A DNA stretch of 64,000 bases from Streptomyces vinaceus (GCF_008704935.1 NZ_CP023692.1:6017501-6081500), one strand, 5' to 3'. Numbered from the stretch's first letter, positions 1 to 10,781 are shown. Notes: generated by a model not told the origin, from the letters alone. Numbers and translations are program-made.

Positions 1-1
1 C

Positions 2-499
2 GCGCTCCACGAGCGCGGGGTCGACCGGGTGGAACGCGCCACCATCCTCGGCGCCGGGGCCACGGCCTCCTCGGCCCTGGCCGCACTCGCCCGGATCTGC
101 TCCGGCGAGGTCACGGTGTACGTCCGCTCCAAGGCCCGCGCCGACGAGATGCAGGAGTGGGGCGAGCGCCTCGACGTGGCCGTCCGTACGGCCGACTGGG
201 AGGACGCCTCCGAGGGGCTCGGCGCGCCGCTGGTCATCGCGACGACCCCGGCGCGCGCCACGGACTGGCTGGCCGACCGGGTACCGGCCGGTGCGGGCAC
301 CCTCTTCGACGTCCTCTACGACCCGTGGCCGACCGAGCTCGCGGCGGCCTGGTCGCAGCGCGGCGGAAGGCTCCTGGGCGGTCTGGACCTCCTCGTCCAC
401 CAGGCGGTGCTCCAGGTCGAGCAGATGACCGGCCGCCACACCGCGCCGCTGGCCGCCATGCGGGCCGCGGGAGAGGCCGCGCTGCGCTCCCGCCACTGA
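2..499 (+). CDS. aroE: Shikimate dehydrogenase, C-terminal part
   Basis: The reading frame is open from the first full codon at base 2, so the gene begins upstream of the window; about 165 C-terminal residues are visible of roughly 270-280 expected. The enzyme reduces 3-dehydroshikimate to shikimate with NADPH in the cytoplasm. Visible support: the NADP-binding turn GAGATASSA just inside the fragment, and the C-terminal segment GLDLLVHQAVLQVEQMTG, which matches the family's conserved helix (usually G-x-x-M-L-V-x-Q-A ... W-T-G). It precedes aroC, aroK, aroB and aroQ on the same strand, which fits the pathway. A GTG at 29 is in frame but lies inside the domain, so it is not the true start. Confidence 0.9.
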   Translation, partial: ALHERGVDRVERATILGAGATASSALAALARICSGEVTVYVRSKARADEMQEWGERLDVAVRTADWEDASEGLGAPLVIATTPARATDWLADRVPAGAGTLFDVLYDPWPTELAAAWSQRGGRLLGGLDLLVHQAVLQVEQMTGRHTAPLAAMRAAGEAALRSRH

Positions 500-724
500 T
501 CCGCTGCCCCCGCCCCCGCCGTGACCGCACCTGATGCACTGCGCGGGTCGATCTTGCCCGCGTACGGCCGCACTCGCCAGGGTGTGCCCGGGTGCACCGC
601 CGTCCGCCAGCTGGACCGGAGGGCGGCGCACCGGCCCGGACGTGGGAGGATCGGGTGTGGCGGGTCCGGGCCGAGCACCCGGCCGCGTCGCCGCAGTACC
701 CAGGCGCGAGCATGAGGAGCATCG

Positions 725-1909
725 TTGAGCAGGTTGCGTTGGCTGACCGCAGGAGAGTCGCACGGACCGGCACTGGTCGCGACGCTGGAGGGCCTTCCCG
801 CCGGCGTTCCGGTCACCACCGAGCTGGTGGCCGACCACCTGGCCCGGCGCCGGCTCGGCTATGGCCGCGGTGCCCGGATGAAGTTCGAGCAGGACGAGGT
901 CACCTTCCTCGGCGGCGTGCGCCACGGGCTGTCCCAGGGCTCCCCGATCGCCGTCATGATCGGCAACACCGAGTGGCCGAAGTGGGAGACCGTCATGTCG
1001 GCCGACCCGGTCGACCCGTCGCTGCTCAAGGACACCGGCCGCAACGCGCCGCTGACCCGTCCGCGCCCGGGCCACGCCGACCTGGCGGGCATGCAGAAGT
1101 ACGGCTTCGACGAGGCCCGGCCGATCCTGGAGCGCGCGAGCGCCCGTGAGACCGCCGCCCGCGTCGCCCTCGGCGCCGTCGCCCGCTCCTTCATCAAGGA
1201 GGTCGCGGGCATCGAGATCGTCTCGCACGTGGTGGAGCTGGCCTCGGCCAAGGCCCCCTACGGCGTCTACCCGACCCCCGCCGACGTGGAGAAGCTGGAC
1301 GCCGACCCGGTGCGCTGCCTCGACGCGGACGCCTCGAAGGCGATGGTCGCGGAGATCGACCAGGCCCACAAGGACGGCGACACCCTCGGCGGCGTCGTCG
1401 AGGTCCTCGCGTACGGGGTCCCGGTCGGCCTCGGCTCGCACGTGCACTGGGACCGCCGCCTGGACGCGCGCCTCGCGGCCGCGCTGATGGGCATCCAGGC
1501 GATCAAGGGCGTCGAGGTCGGCGACGGCTTCGACCTGGCCCGCGTCCCCGGCTCGCAGGCGCACGACGAGATCGTCTCCACCCCCGAGGGCATCAAGCGC
1601 ACCTCCGGCCGCTCCGGCGGCACCGAGGGCGGTCTGACCACCGGTGAGCTGCTGCGCGTACGCGCCGCCATGAAGCCCATCGCGACGGTCCCGAAGGCGC
1701 TCGCCACGATCGACGTGGCCACCGGTGAGGCCGCCTCCGCCCACCACCAGCGCTCCGACGTCTGCGCCGTCCCCGCGGCGGGCATCGTCGCCGAGGCGAT
1801 GGTCGCCCTCGTCCTCGCGGACGCGGTCGTGGAGAAGTTCGGCGGCGACTCGGTGCCCGAGACCCGGCGCAACGTGCAGTCGTACCTCGACAACCTGCAG
1901 ATCCGGTGA
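725..1909 (+). CDS. aroC: Chorismate synthase
   Basis: Converts 5-enolpyruvylshikimate-3-phosphate to chorismate using reduced FMN, the last step of the shikimate pathway. The 394-residue product is of normal actinobacterial length. It carries the family signatures near the N-terminus (AGESHGPAL), in the middle (RPGHADLAGMQKYG, SARETAARVALG) and near the C-terminus (RSDVCAVPAAGIVAEAM), plus RSGGTEGGLTTGE. The start is a TTG at 725, supported by GAGGAG at 714-719 and by the signature beginning a few codons later; the nearby ATG at 712 is out of frame. The 225 bases before it hold only a weak CGCGGG/CCCGCG stem (542-562) and no promoter I could assign. Its stop overlaps the aroK start by 4 bases. 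Confidence 0.97.
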   Translation: MSRLRWLTAGESHGPALVATLEGLPAGVPVTTELVADHLARRRLGYGRGARMKFEQDEVTFLGGVRHGLSQGSPIAVMIGNTEWPKWETVMSADPVDPSLLKDTGRNAPLTRPRPGHADLAGMQKYGFDEARPILERASARETAARVALGAVARSFIKEVAGIEIVSHVVELASAKAPYGVYPTPADVEKLDADPVRCLDADASKAMVAEIDQAHKDGDTLGGVVEVLAYGVPVGLGSHVHWDRRLDARLAAALMGIQAIKGVEVGDGFDLARVPGSQAHDEIVSTPEGIKRTSGRSGGTEGGLTTGELLRVRAAMKPIATVPKALATIDVATGEAASAHHQRSDVCAVPAAGIVAEAMVALVLADAVVEKFGGDSVPETRRNVQSYLDNLQIR

Positions 1910-2424
1910 CGGGCGGACCACTGGTCGTCCTCGTCGGGCCCATGGGGTCCGGCAAGTCCACGGTGGGGGCGCTGCTGGCCGAGCGGCTGGGCGTCCCCTA
2001 CCGGGACACCGACGCCGACATCGTCGCGGCCCAGGGCCGCGAGATCTCGGACCTCTTCGTCGACGAGGGCGAGCCGTACTTCCGCGAGCTGGAGCGGCAG
2101 GCGGTCGCCGCCGCCGTCGCCGAGCACACCGGAGTCCTCGCCCTGGGCGGCGGCGCCGTCCTCGACGCGGGCACCCGGGAGCTGCTGGCCGGTCTGCCCG
2201 TCGCCTATCTGTCGATGGACGTCGAGGAAGCCGTCCGGCGCGTCGGGCTGGGCCAGGCACGCCCGCTGCTCGCCGTCAACCCGCGCCGCCAGTGGCGCGA
2301 GCTGATGGAGGCCCGCCGCCCCCTGTACACCGAAGTCGCGCGCGTCGTGGTGGCCACCGACGACCGCACCCCCGAAGAGGTCGCCCAGGCGGTCCTCGAC
2401 GCTCTGGAGTTGAAGGACGTATGA
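1906..2424 (+). CDS. aroK: Shikimate kinase
   Basis: Phosphorylates shikimate at the 3-hydroxyl with ATP. The 172-residue protein has the P-loop GPMGSGKS at the N-terminus, the shikimate-binding D-T-D-x-D motif (RDTDADIV), LGGGAV in the middle and the lid arginine region (GQARPLL). The GTG start at 1906 overlaps the aroC stop in the GTGA arrangement, and its own stop overlaps the aroB ATG (ATGA at 2421-2424). This implies translational coupling through the aroC-K-B-Q set. Confidence 0.96.
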   Translation: MTGGPLVVLVGPMGSGKSTVGALLAERLGVPYRDTDADIVAAQGREISDLFVDEGEPYFRELERQAVAAAVAEHTGVLALGGGAVLDAGTRELLAGLPVAYLSMDVEEAVRRVGLGQARPLLAVNPRRQWRELMEARRPLYTEVARVVVATDDRTPEEVAQAVLDALELKDV

Positions 2425-3512
2425 CAGACCAGGTGACGCGCATCCAGGTCGGCGCCAGCGCCGGACACGACGCGTACGACGTGCTGGTGGGCCGGCAGCT
2501 CCTCGGCGAGCTGGGCGGCCTGATCGGTGCGAAGGCCCAGCGGGTCGCCGTGATCCACCCCGAGGCGCTGGCCTCGACCGGCGAGGCGCTGCGCGACGAC
2601 CTGGCCGAGCAGGGCTACGAGGCGGTCGCCATCCAGGTGCCGAACGCCGAGGAGGCCAAGACCGTCGAGGTCGCGGCGTACTGCTGGAAGGCGCTCGGCC
2701 AGTCCGGGTTCACCCGCACCGACGTGATCGTCGGCGTCGGCGGCGGGGCCACGACCGACCTCGCGGGCTTCGTCGCGGCCTCCTGGCTGCGCGGGGTGCG
2801 CTGGATCGCCGTCCCGACCACCGTCCTGGCGATGGTGGACGCGGCCGTCGGCGGCAAGACCGGCATCAACACCGCCGAGGGCAAGAACCTGGTCGGCGCC
2901 TTCCACCCGCCGGCCGGCGTGCTGTGCGACCTGGCGGCGCTGGACTCGCTGCCGGTCAACGACTACGTCAGCGGCCTCGCCGAGATCATCAAGGCCGGAT
3001 TCATCTCCGACCCGGCGATCCTCGACCTCATCGAGGCGGACCCGGCGGCGGCCCGTACGCCCGAGGGCCCGCACACGGCGGAACTCATCGTGCGCTCGAT
3101 CCAGGTCAAGGCGGACGTCGTCTCCAGCGACCTGAAGGAATCGGGACTGCGGGAGATCCTCAACTACGGGCACACGCTCGCGCACGCCATCGAGAAGAAC
3201 GAGCGCTACAAGTGGCGCCACGGTGCGGCAGTCTCGGTGGGCATGGTCTTCGCGGCCGAGCTCGGCCGGCTCGCGGGCCGGCTCGACGACGCCACGGCCG
3301 ACCGGCACCGGGAGATCCTGGCCGCAGTCGGGCTGCCGCTGACCTACCGCGGCGACCAGTGGCCCAAGCTGCTCCAGACCATGCAGGTCGACAAGAAGTC
3401 CCGCGGCAACCTGCTGCGCTTCATCGTCCTCGACGGCCTGGCCAAGCCCACCGTCCTGGAGGGCCCCGACCCGGCGCACCTGATCGCGGCGTACGGCGAG
3501 GTGTCCGCGTGA
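2421..3512 (+). CDS. aroB: 3-dehydroquinate synthase
   Basis: NAD- and divalent-metal-dependent cyclase that makes 3-dehydroquinate from DAHP, the second step of the shikimate pathway. The 363-residue product starts at the ATG at 2421, overlapping the aroK stop by 4 bases; upstream in-frame sequence is aroC/aroK coding DNA in another frame. Family features seen: GVGGGATTDLAGFVAASWLRG (NAD site), PTTVLAMVDAAVGGKTGIN, and the metal-ligand region LNYGHTLAHAIE followed by HGAAVSVGM. Its stop overlaps the aroQ GTG. Confidence 0.96.
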   Translation: MTDQVTRIQVGASAGHDAYDVLVGRQLLGELGGLIGAKAQRVAVIHPEALASTGEALRDDLAEQGYEAVAIQVPNAEEAKTVEVAAYCWKALGQSGFTRTDVIVGVGGGATTDLAGFVAASWLRGVRWIAVPTTVLAMVDAAVGGKTGINTAEGKNLVGAFHPPAGVLCDLAALDSLPVNDYVSGLAEIIKAGFISDPAILDLIEADPAAARTPEGPHTAELIVRSIQVKADVVSSDLKESGLREILNYGHTLAHAIEKNERYKWRHGAAVSVGMVFAAELGRLAGRLDDATADRHREILAAVGLPLTYRGDQWPKLLQTMQVDKKSRGNLLRFIVLDGLAKPTVLEGPDPAHLIAAYGEVSA

Positions 3513-3949
3513 ACCGCAAGGTGCTGGTCCTGAACGGGCCGAACCTGGGCCGGCTCGGCTCGCGCGAGCCCGACGTGTACGGGGCCACCTCGTACGCCGG
3601 GCTCGTCGAGAGCTGCCGCGCGCTCGGCGAGGAGCTCGGCTTCGACGTCGAGGTCCGCGAGACCAACGACGAGGGCGCGATCGTGCGCTGGCTGCACGAG
3701 GCGGCGGACGGCAAGATCCCGGTCGTGATCAACCCGGGCGCCTTCACGCACTACTCGTACGCCATGCGGGACGCGGCGGCCCAGCGCACCGCGCCGCTGA
3801 TCGAGGTGCACATCTCGAACCCGTACGCGCGCGAGGAGTTCCGGCACACCTCGGTCATCGCCTCGGTGGCCACGGGCACGGTGGCGGGCTTCGGCATCGG
3901 CTCGTACCGGCTGGCGCTGCGCGCGCTGGCGGACGAGGTCGCACTCTGA
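3509..3949 (+). CDS. aroQ: 3-dehydroquinate dehydratase, type II
   Basis: Dehydrates 3-dehydroquinate to 3-dehydroshikimate; the type II enzyme is a small dodecamer. The start is the GTG at 3509 overlapping the aroB stop, giving 146 residues, the normal length. Motifs: LNGPNLGRLGSREPDVYG near the N-terminus (includes the catalytic loop Arg and Tyr), INPGAFTHYS, and EVHISNPYAREEFRHTS with the catalytic His. It is the last gene of the overlapping aro set; a short stem GGGCGG-CTT-CCGCCC follows at 3960-3974. Confidence 0.96.
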   Translation: MNRKVLVLNGPNLGRLGSREPDVYGATSYAGLVESCRALGEELGFDVEVRETNDEGAIVRWLHEAADGKIPVVINPGAFTHYSYAMRDAAAQRTAPLIEVHISNPYAREEFRHTSVIASVATGTVAGFGIGSYRLALRALADEVAL

Positions 3950-4029
3950 CGGTGCTGGTGGGCGGCTTCCGCCCCGCAGTCATATAACGTTCTCGCATCA
4001 GTCGGTGGAACGAGACGGAGTGGCAGCGG

Positions 4030-4800
4030 ATGCAGCAAGGAGTGGGGGGCGGCGCGGGCTGGGGGCAGCCGGGACATCATGCGGCCGTGCCCCCGCAGCC
4101 GCCCGTACCCCCTGCACAGGGATGGCCGGTCCCGGCGCCGCCGGCCGCACCGCCGCACGCGCACGCACCCCGGCACGCGTCGCCGCCGCCCGGCCCCGAG
4201 GCCACGGGGCACATTCCGCTCCCGCCCGCGGCGAGCGGGACCGGCGGGGCGACGCTGGCCGTACTGCTGATCGGCCCGGCGGGCGCCGGGAAGACCACCG
4301 TGGCCCGGCACTGGGCGAGCACCCGCTCCGTGCCCACCGCGCACGTCAGCCTGGACGACGTCCGGGAGTGGGTGTGCTCGGGCTTCGCGGACCCGCAGGC
4401 GGGCTGGAACGACCACTCCGAGGCCCAGTACCGGCTGGCCCGGCGCACCTGCGGCTTCGCCGCCCGCAACTTCCTGGCCAACGGGATCTCCTGCATCCTC
4501 GACGACGCCGTCTTCCCGGACCGCCCCGTGGTGGGCCTGGGCGGCTGGAAGCGGCACGTGGGCCCCGCCCTGCTGCCCGTCGTCCTCCTGCCCGGTCTGG
4601 AGATCGTCCTGGAGCGCAACGCCGCCCGCTCGGGCAACCGGCGCCTCTCGGACGAGGAGGTCGCGCGCATCCACGGCCGCATGGCGGGCTGGTACGGCTC
4701 GGGGCTGCCGATCATCGACAACTCGGACCTGGACGTGGAGGCCACCTCCCGGGCCCTGGACGAGGCACTGGCGCGCAGCCTGACCACCCCCGCCTTCTAA
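4030..4800 (+). CDS. P-loop NTPase with Pro-rich N-terminus
   Basis: 256 residues. Residues 1-70 are low-complexity Pro/Ala/Gly/His (probably disordered), followed by a compact P-loop domain: Walker A GPAGAGKTT at 82-90, SLDDVREWVCSG, a second hydrophobic strand ending in LDDAVFPD, and an arginine-rich LEERNAARSG-type lid (LERNAARSGNRRLS). This resembles AAA_33/zeta-toxin-like or small-molecule kinase folds; the substrate cannot be read. The ATG at 4030 follows CGGAG at 4015-4019, and a TAACGT -10-like hexamer lies at 3985-3990. It follows aroQ by 80 bases and is probably transcribed separately. Confidence 0.8.
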   Translation: MQQGVGGGAGWGQPGHHAAVPPQPPVPPAQGWPVPAPPAAPPHAHAPRHASPPPGPEATGHIPLPPAASGTGGATLAVLLIGPAGAGKTTVARHWASTRSVPTAHVSLDDVREWVCSGFADPQAGWNDHSEAQYRLARRTCGFAARNFLANGISCILDDAVFPDRPVVGLGGWKRHVGPALLPVVLLPGLEIVLERNAARSGNRRLSDEEVARIHGRMAGWYGSGLPIIDNSDLDVEATSRALDEALARSLTTPAF

Positions 4801-4882
4801 GCGGTCAGGTTTGGAGAAGCGTGGGGCCGCACCCCGCGGCTAGCGTGAATTCCACGCCGAACCCACTGCTTCAGGAGTGATC

Positions 4883-5239
4883 ATGAGCACCTCTCCCACC
4901 CAGGGAATCCAGACCGTCCTGCACCCCGTCTCGGACCTGGCCGCCGCCAAGGACGTGTACACCGCGCTGCTCGGCGTCGCGCCGAGCACCGACGAGCCGT
5001 ACTACGTCGGCTACGAGGCCGGCGGCCAGCAGATCGGGCTCGTGCCCGGCGGCGCCGAGCAGGGCATGACCGCGCCGGTGGTCCACTGGCACGTACGGGA
5101 CATCGAGGCGAAGCTCGCCGAGGTGACCGCCGCCGGGGCCAAGGTCAAGGACGGCACGCGCGACGTCGGCGGCGGCCGCCTGGTGGCCACCTTCACCGAC
5201 CCCGACGGCAACGTCCTCGGGCTGATCCAGGACCGCTGA
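4883..5239 (+). CDS. VOC (glyoxalase/bleomycin-resistance fold) protein
   Basis: 118 residues forming one VOC module: strand TVLHPVSDLAAAKDVYTALLG, a central HWHVRDIEA strand and the C-terminal FTDPDGNVLGLIQ. Such proteins are metal-dependent dioxygenases, isomerases or ligand binders; the substrate is unknown. I chose the ATG at 4883 because AGGAG at 4873-4877 sits 5 bases before it; a GTG at 4877 overlaps that site and is less likely. The metal-ligand pattern (His at the strand starts, Glu late) is only partly evident, so a non-catalytic binding role is possible. Confidence 0.85.
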   Translation: MSTSPTQGIQTVLHPVSDLAAAKDVYTALLGVAPSTDEPYYVGYEAGGQQIGLVPGGAEQGMTAPVVHWHVRDIEAKLAEVTAAGAKVKDGTRDVGGGRLVATFTDPDGNVLGLIQDR

Positions 5240-5300
5240 GGCGCTTTCCGCACATCTGGTGAGATCGAGCCAGGCTGCCCGACCGACCGACGGAGACACC

Positions 5301-7673
<2,373 letters not shown>

Positions 7674-7674
7674 C

Positions 7675-7719
7675 GGGGCGGCGCGGCCCGGGGCGGTGCG
7701 GCCCGGGGCGGTGCGGCCC
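7675..7719 (+). repeat. Three 15-base tandem repeats
   Basis: Directly after the UvrA-like stop codon, a 15-base GC-only unit (GGGGCGGYGCGGCCC) occurs three times in tandem at 7675-7689, 7690-7704 and 7705-7719, with one C/T difference in the first copy. No coding role is visible. Such repeats can change copy number by slippage. Confidence 0.9.
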
Positions 7720-7810
7720 GGGCACGGCAGCCGGGGCCGCCCGCCGGGCCCGGCCCCGTACGGGTGTGCTCACCAGGCCGGATGGGCGGGGCGCTCGTAC
7801 GCTCGAAGAC

Positions 7811-8920
7811 ATGTCAGACGTGTACGCGGCCCGCCGGGGCCTGCTTCGCGACCGCTGTGCCGCCGCGGGGAACGCCGCCGCACTGATCACGCGTCCGGCG
7901 AACGTCCGCTACCTCGCCGGGGCCTCCCCGCCGTCCGCCGTCCTGCTGGTCGGGCCGGACGGCGAGGACATGCTGTTCACCGTCGGCCCGCCCACCGGCG
8001 AGGCCGACGAGGGCCGCCTCGACGAGCGGCTGAGGCTCTCCGTACTCGCCGGCCCCGGCAGCGACGCCGCCGTCGCGGCCGGGGACATGGCCGGGTCGCT
8101 GCGGGCCGAATCGCTGGCCGTGGAGGAGCACCACCTCACCGTCGCCCGCCACCGCGCCCTGCGCTCCGTCGCCCCCGGGCTGCGGCTCGTGGACCTGGGC
8201 ACCGCCGTGGAACAGCAGCGCCTCGTCAAGGACGAGGAGGAGATCGCCTGCCTGCGGATCGCTGCCGAGATCGCCGACCAGGCTCTCGGCGAGCTGCTGG
8301 AGTCGATCCTGGTCGGCCGGACCGAGCGCCACCTCGCCCTGGAGCTGGAGCGCCGCCTCGTCGACCACGGGGCCGACGGGCCGGCCTTCCCGACCTGCGT
8401 CGGCACCGGGCCGAACTCGGGCCTCTCCCGGCACCGGCCCTCCGACCGCCGGGTCGAGGAGGGGGACTTCCTCTCCGTGTGCCTGGGAGCCAACTACCGC
8501 GGCTACCGCTGTGAGATCGGCCGGACCTTCGTGATCGGCACCAGCCCGGCCGACTGGCAGATCGAGCTCTACGATCTGGTTTTCGCGGCCCAGCGGGCGG
8601 GCCGGGAAGCGCTCCTGCCGGGCGCCGCGTACCGCGAAGTCGACCACGCGGCGCGGTCCGTACTGGACTCCGCGGGGCACGGTGTGACCCTCGCTCCGTC
8701 GACCGGACACGGGGTCGGCCTCGAAATCGACGAGGACCCGCAGCTTGCACCTACGGCAATGGGTAAACTGGACGCTTGCGTGCCGGTCACCGTCGAACCG
8801 GGAGTTCACCTCCCGGGCCGTGGAGGTGTCCGGATCGATGACACGCTCGTCGTGCGCCCCGAGGCGGACGGCGGTCCCGAGCTACTCACCATTACGACCA
8901 AGGAGCTGCTCGCGCTCTAG
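7811..8920 (+). CDS. M24 (Xaa-Pro peptidase-like) protein, altered metal site
   Basis: 369 residues with the two-domain layout of aminopeptidase P/prolidase: an N-terminal creatinase-type domain (to about 130) and a pita-bread domain. The metal ligands are not canonical. The usual Asp of D-x-G-A is Cys224 (VCLGA), the Asp of S-D-x-T-R-T is Glu235 (CEIGRTF), and the last Glu (R-I-E-D) is Asp343, while His300 (GHGVG) and Glu329 (VEPGV) remain. It may be a specialised or inactive member. The ATG at 7811 has no strong Shine-Dalgarno. It lies just upstream of efp, a placement common in bacteria. Confidence 0.88.
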   Translation: MSDVYAARRGLLRDRCAAAGNAAALITRPANVRYLAGASPPSAVLLVGPDGEDMLFTVGPPTGEADEGRLDERLRLSVLAGPGSDAAVAAGDMAGSLRAESLAVEEHHLTVARHRALRSVAPGLRLVDLGTAVEQQRLVKDEEEIACLRIAAEIADQALGELLESILVGRTERHLALELERRLVDHGADGPAFPTCVGTGPNSGLSRHRPSDRRVEEGDFLSVCLGANYRGYRCEIGRTFVIGTSPADWQIELYDLVFAAQRAGREALLPGAAYREVDHAARSVLDSAGHGVTLAPSTGHGVGLEIDEDPQLAPTAMGKLDACVPVTVEPGVHLPGRGGVRIDDTLVVRPEADGGPELLTITTKELLAL

Positions 8921-8979
8921 TCCGCCGTGGCGGACTGTGCGCGCACCCGTGGTCTTCCAGTGCAGGAGATTCCGCAACC

Positions 8980-9546
8980 GTGGCTTCCACGAACGACCTC
9001 AAGAACGGCATGGTGCTCAAGCTCGACGGTGGCCAGCTCTGGTCCGTCGTCGAGTTCCAGCACGTCAAGCCCGGCAAGGGCCCGGCCTTCGTGCGCACCA
9101 AGCTCAAGCACGTGCTCTCCGGCAAGGTCGTCGACAAGACGTTCAACGCCGGCACGAAGGTCGAGACGGCCACCATCGACCGCCGCGACATGCAGTTCTC
9201 GTACATGGACGGCGAGTACTTCGTCTTCATGGACATGCAGACCTACGACCAGCTGATGGTCGACAAGAAGGCCGTCGGCGACGCCGCCAACTTCCTCATC
9301 GAGGGCTTCACCGCTTCCGTCGCGCAGCACGAGGGCGAGGTGCTCTACGTCGAGCTCCCGGCCGCCGTCGAGCTCGTCATCGAGCACACCGACCCGGGCG
9401 TCCAGGGCGACCGCTCCACCGGTGGCACCAAGCCCGCGCGCCTGGAGACCGGCCACGAGATCCAGGTCCCGCTGTTCGTGACCACGGGCGAGAAGATCAA
9501 GGTCGACACCCGTACCTCCGACTACCTCGGCCGGGTGAACAGCTAA
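8980..9546 (+). CDS. efp: Translation elongation factor P
   Basis: EF-P binds between ribosomal P and E sites and relieves stalling at polyproline stretches. The 188-residue length and three-domain pattern are typical. The tip loop PGKG (31-34, counting Met) holds the lysine that is modified in some bacteria; no modifying enzyme is seen in the window. The C-terminal domain ends in DTRTSDYLGRVNS. The start is a GTG at 8980 with AGGAG at 8964-8968. nusB begins 2 bases after its stop, so the pair is co-transcribed. Confidence 0.97.
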   Translation: MASTNDLKNGMVLKLDGGQLWSVVEFQHVKPGKGPAFVRTKLKHVLSGKVVDKTFNAGTKVETATIDRRDMQFSYMDGEYFVFMDMQTYDQLMVDKKAVGDAANFLIEGFTASVAQHEGEVLYVELPAAVELVIEHTDPGVQGDRSTGGTKPARLETGHEIQVPLFVTTGEKIKVDTRTSDYLGRVNS

Positions 9547-9548
9547 CC

Positions 9549-9980
9549 GTGGCTGCCCGCAGCAACGCGCGCAAGCGCGCCTTCCAGATCCTGTTCGAGG
9601 CCGACCAGCGCGGTGTGCCCGTGCGCGAGGTCCTCGCGGACTGGATCCGCCACGCGCGGTCGGACGACCGGCAGCCGCCCGTCAGCGCCTTCACGATGGA
9701 TCTCGTCGAGGGGTACGCCGACAAGGTGAACCGCATCGACGACCTGATCGTCACCTACGCCGTGGACTGGGAGCTCGACCGCATGCCGGTCGTGGACCGG
9801 AACATCCTGCGGCTCGGTGCCTACGAGCTGATCTGGGTGGACGACACCCCGGACGCCGTGGCCATCGACGAGGCCGTCCAGCTGGCCAAGGAGTTCTCGA
9901 CGGACGAGTCCCCCTCGTTCGTGAACGGGCTGCTGGCCCGCTTCAAGGACCTGAAGCCGAGCCTGCGCCGGGGCGAGTAG
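9549..9980 (+). CDS. nusB: Transcription antitermination factor NusB
   Basis: 143-residue all-helical RNA-binding protein that joins NusE (S10) on boxA RNA of rRNA operons. Family features: the N-terminal RSNARKRAFQILFEADQRG, the central helix VDWELDRMPVVDRNILRLGAYEL and the C-terminal VQLAKEFSTDESPSFVNGLL. It starts at the GTG at 9549, two bases after efp. A 20-bp terminator hairpin follows 18 bases after the stop. Confidence 0.96.
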   Translation: MAARSNARKRAFQILFEADQRGVPVREVLADWIRHARSDDRQPPVSAFTMDLVEGYADKVNRIDDLIVTYAVDWELDRMPVVDRNILRLGAYELIWVDDTPDAVAIDEAVQLAKEFSTDESPSFVNGLLARFKDLKPSLRRGE

Positions 9981-9998
9981 CCCAGGCCGGTCCGGCGA

Positions 9999-10042
9999 GC
10001 ACGGAGGGCCCGCAGCGCACACGCGCTGCGGGCCCTCCGTGC
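9999..10042 (+). terminator. Terminator after efp-nusB
   Basis: A perfect 20-bp inverted repeat (9999-10018 with 10023-10042) around a 4-base ACAC loop, 18 bases after the nusB stop. No U-tract follows, as is usual in high-GC actinomycetes. Downstream (10041-10080) are four imperfect 10-base repeats of the type CGTCGGTGTC. Confidence 0.9.
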
Positions 10043-10096
10043 GTCGGTGTCCGTCGGTGTCCGTCCGCGTCCGTCGGAGGACGGCGCTACGCGAAA

Positions 10097-10142
10097 ACCG
10101 GCGTGGGCCGGGAGCCACTCCTGGCTCCCGGCCCACGCCGGT
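10097..10142 (-). terminator. Terminator of bldD
   Basis: A perfect 20-bp stem (10097-10116 with 10123-10142) and 6-base loop lie 30 bases beyond the bldD stop. Read on the minus strand the stem is followed by TTTT (complement of 10094-10097). It faces the nusB terminator, so the two convergent units are insulated from each other. Confidence 0.88.
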
Positions 10143-10171
10143 AACGTTTCTGCTGGTCCTGGGCGCGGGGA

Positions 10172-10672
10172 CTAGATGTCCTCGTGCGCCACGGCGCGAC
10201 GCGCATCCGCGTCGAGCACGCCCCAGCTGATGAGCTGCTCGGTCAGGACCGAGGGGGACTGGTCGTAGATCACGGCCAGGGTGCGCAGGTCGTCCTGGCG
10301 GATCGACAGCACCTTGCCGTTGTAGTCCCCGCGCTGGCTCTGGATCGTGGCGGCGTACCGCTGCAGCGGGCCGGCCTTCTCGGCGGGCACGCCCGCCAGG
10401 CGCTCCAGGTCGAGGCGCAGCTTCGGCGGCGGCTCGGCGGCCCCGCCCGGGGTGGTGCCCGGCAGCAGCTCCTGCACCGGAACCCCGTAGAAGTCCGCCA
10501 GCTCGGCGAGGCGCTGGACGGTCACGGCGCGGTCCCCGCGCTCGTACGACCCGACCACCACGGCCTTCCACCGGCCCTGGGACTTCTCCTCGACACCATG
10601 GAGGGAGAGGCCCTGCTGGGTGCGGATGGCGCGGAGCTTGGCCCCGAGCTGTTTGGCGTATTCGCTGGACAT
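10172..10672 (-). CDS. bldD: BldD, c-di-GMP-responsive developmental regulator
   Basis: 166-residue DNA-binding protein that represses sporulation genes during vegetative growth when dimerised by tetrameric c-di-GMP. The N-terminal HTH (about 8-60, GLSLHGVEEKSQGRWKAVVV) and the C-terminal domain are both complete. The c-di-GMP signature R-x-D-x8-R-x-x-D is present exactly as RGD at 114-116 and RQDD at 125-128. The ATG is preceded by GGGAG on the minus strand. An exact BldD box lies 95-109 bases upstream, implying autoregulation. The gene is convergent with nusB and divergent from pyrR. Confidence 0.97.
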   Translation of the reverse strand: MSSEYAKQLGAKLRAIRTQQGLSLHGVEEKSQGRWKAVVVGSYERGDRAVTVQRLAELADFYGVPVQELLPGTTPGGAAEPPPKLRLDLERLAGVPAEKAGPLQRYAATIQSQRGDYNGKVLSIRQDDLRTLAVIYDQSPSVLTEQLISWGVLDADARRAVAHEDI

Positions 10673-10766
10673 AACGCTCCCGGACGCTGTGACGCTGTGA
10701 CGACATGGGCACTGACGACATGGACCACGTGCGGCTCCGCCGCGCGGCCTGGTAACTCACTGTGAG

Positions 10767-10781
10767 GTTACGCAGCGTTAC
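10767..10781. promoter_or_regulatory. BldD box upstream of bldD
   Basis: GTTACGCAGCGTTAC matches every defined position of the published BldD consensus nTnACnC(A/T)GnGTnAn. It is 95-109 bases before the bldD start and about 155 bases before pyrR. A second GTAAC...GTTAC arrangement (10752-10771) abuts it. Binding of BldD to its own promoter is established for Streptomyces; that this site does so here is inference. Confidence 0.8.

Noticed and set aside
10041..10080. Four imperfect 10-base repeats as a CRISPR-like or satellite array.
   Set aside because: The units are too short, contiguous and imperfect, with no spacers; they simply follow the nusB terminator.
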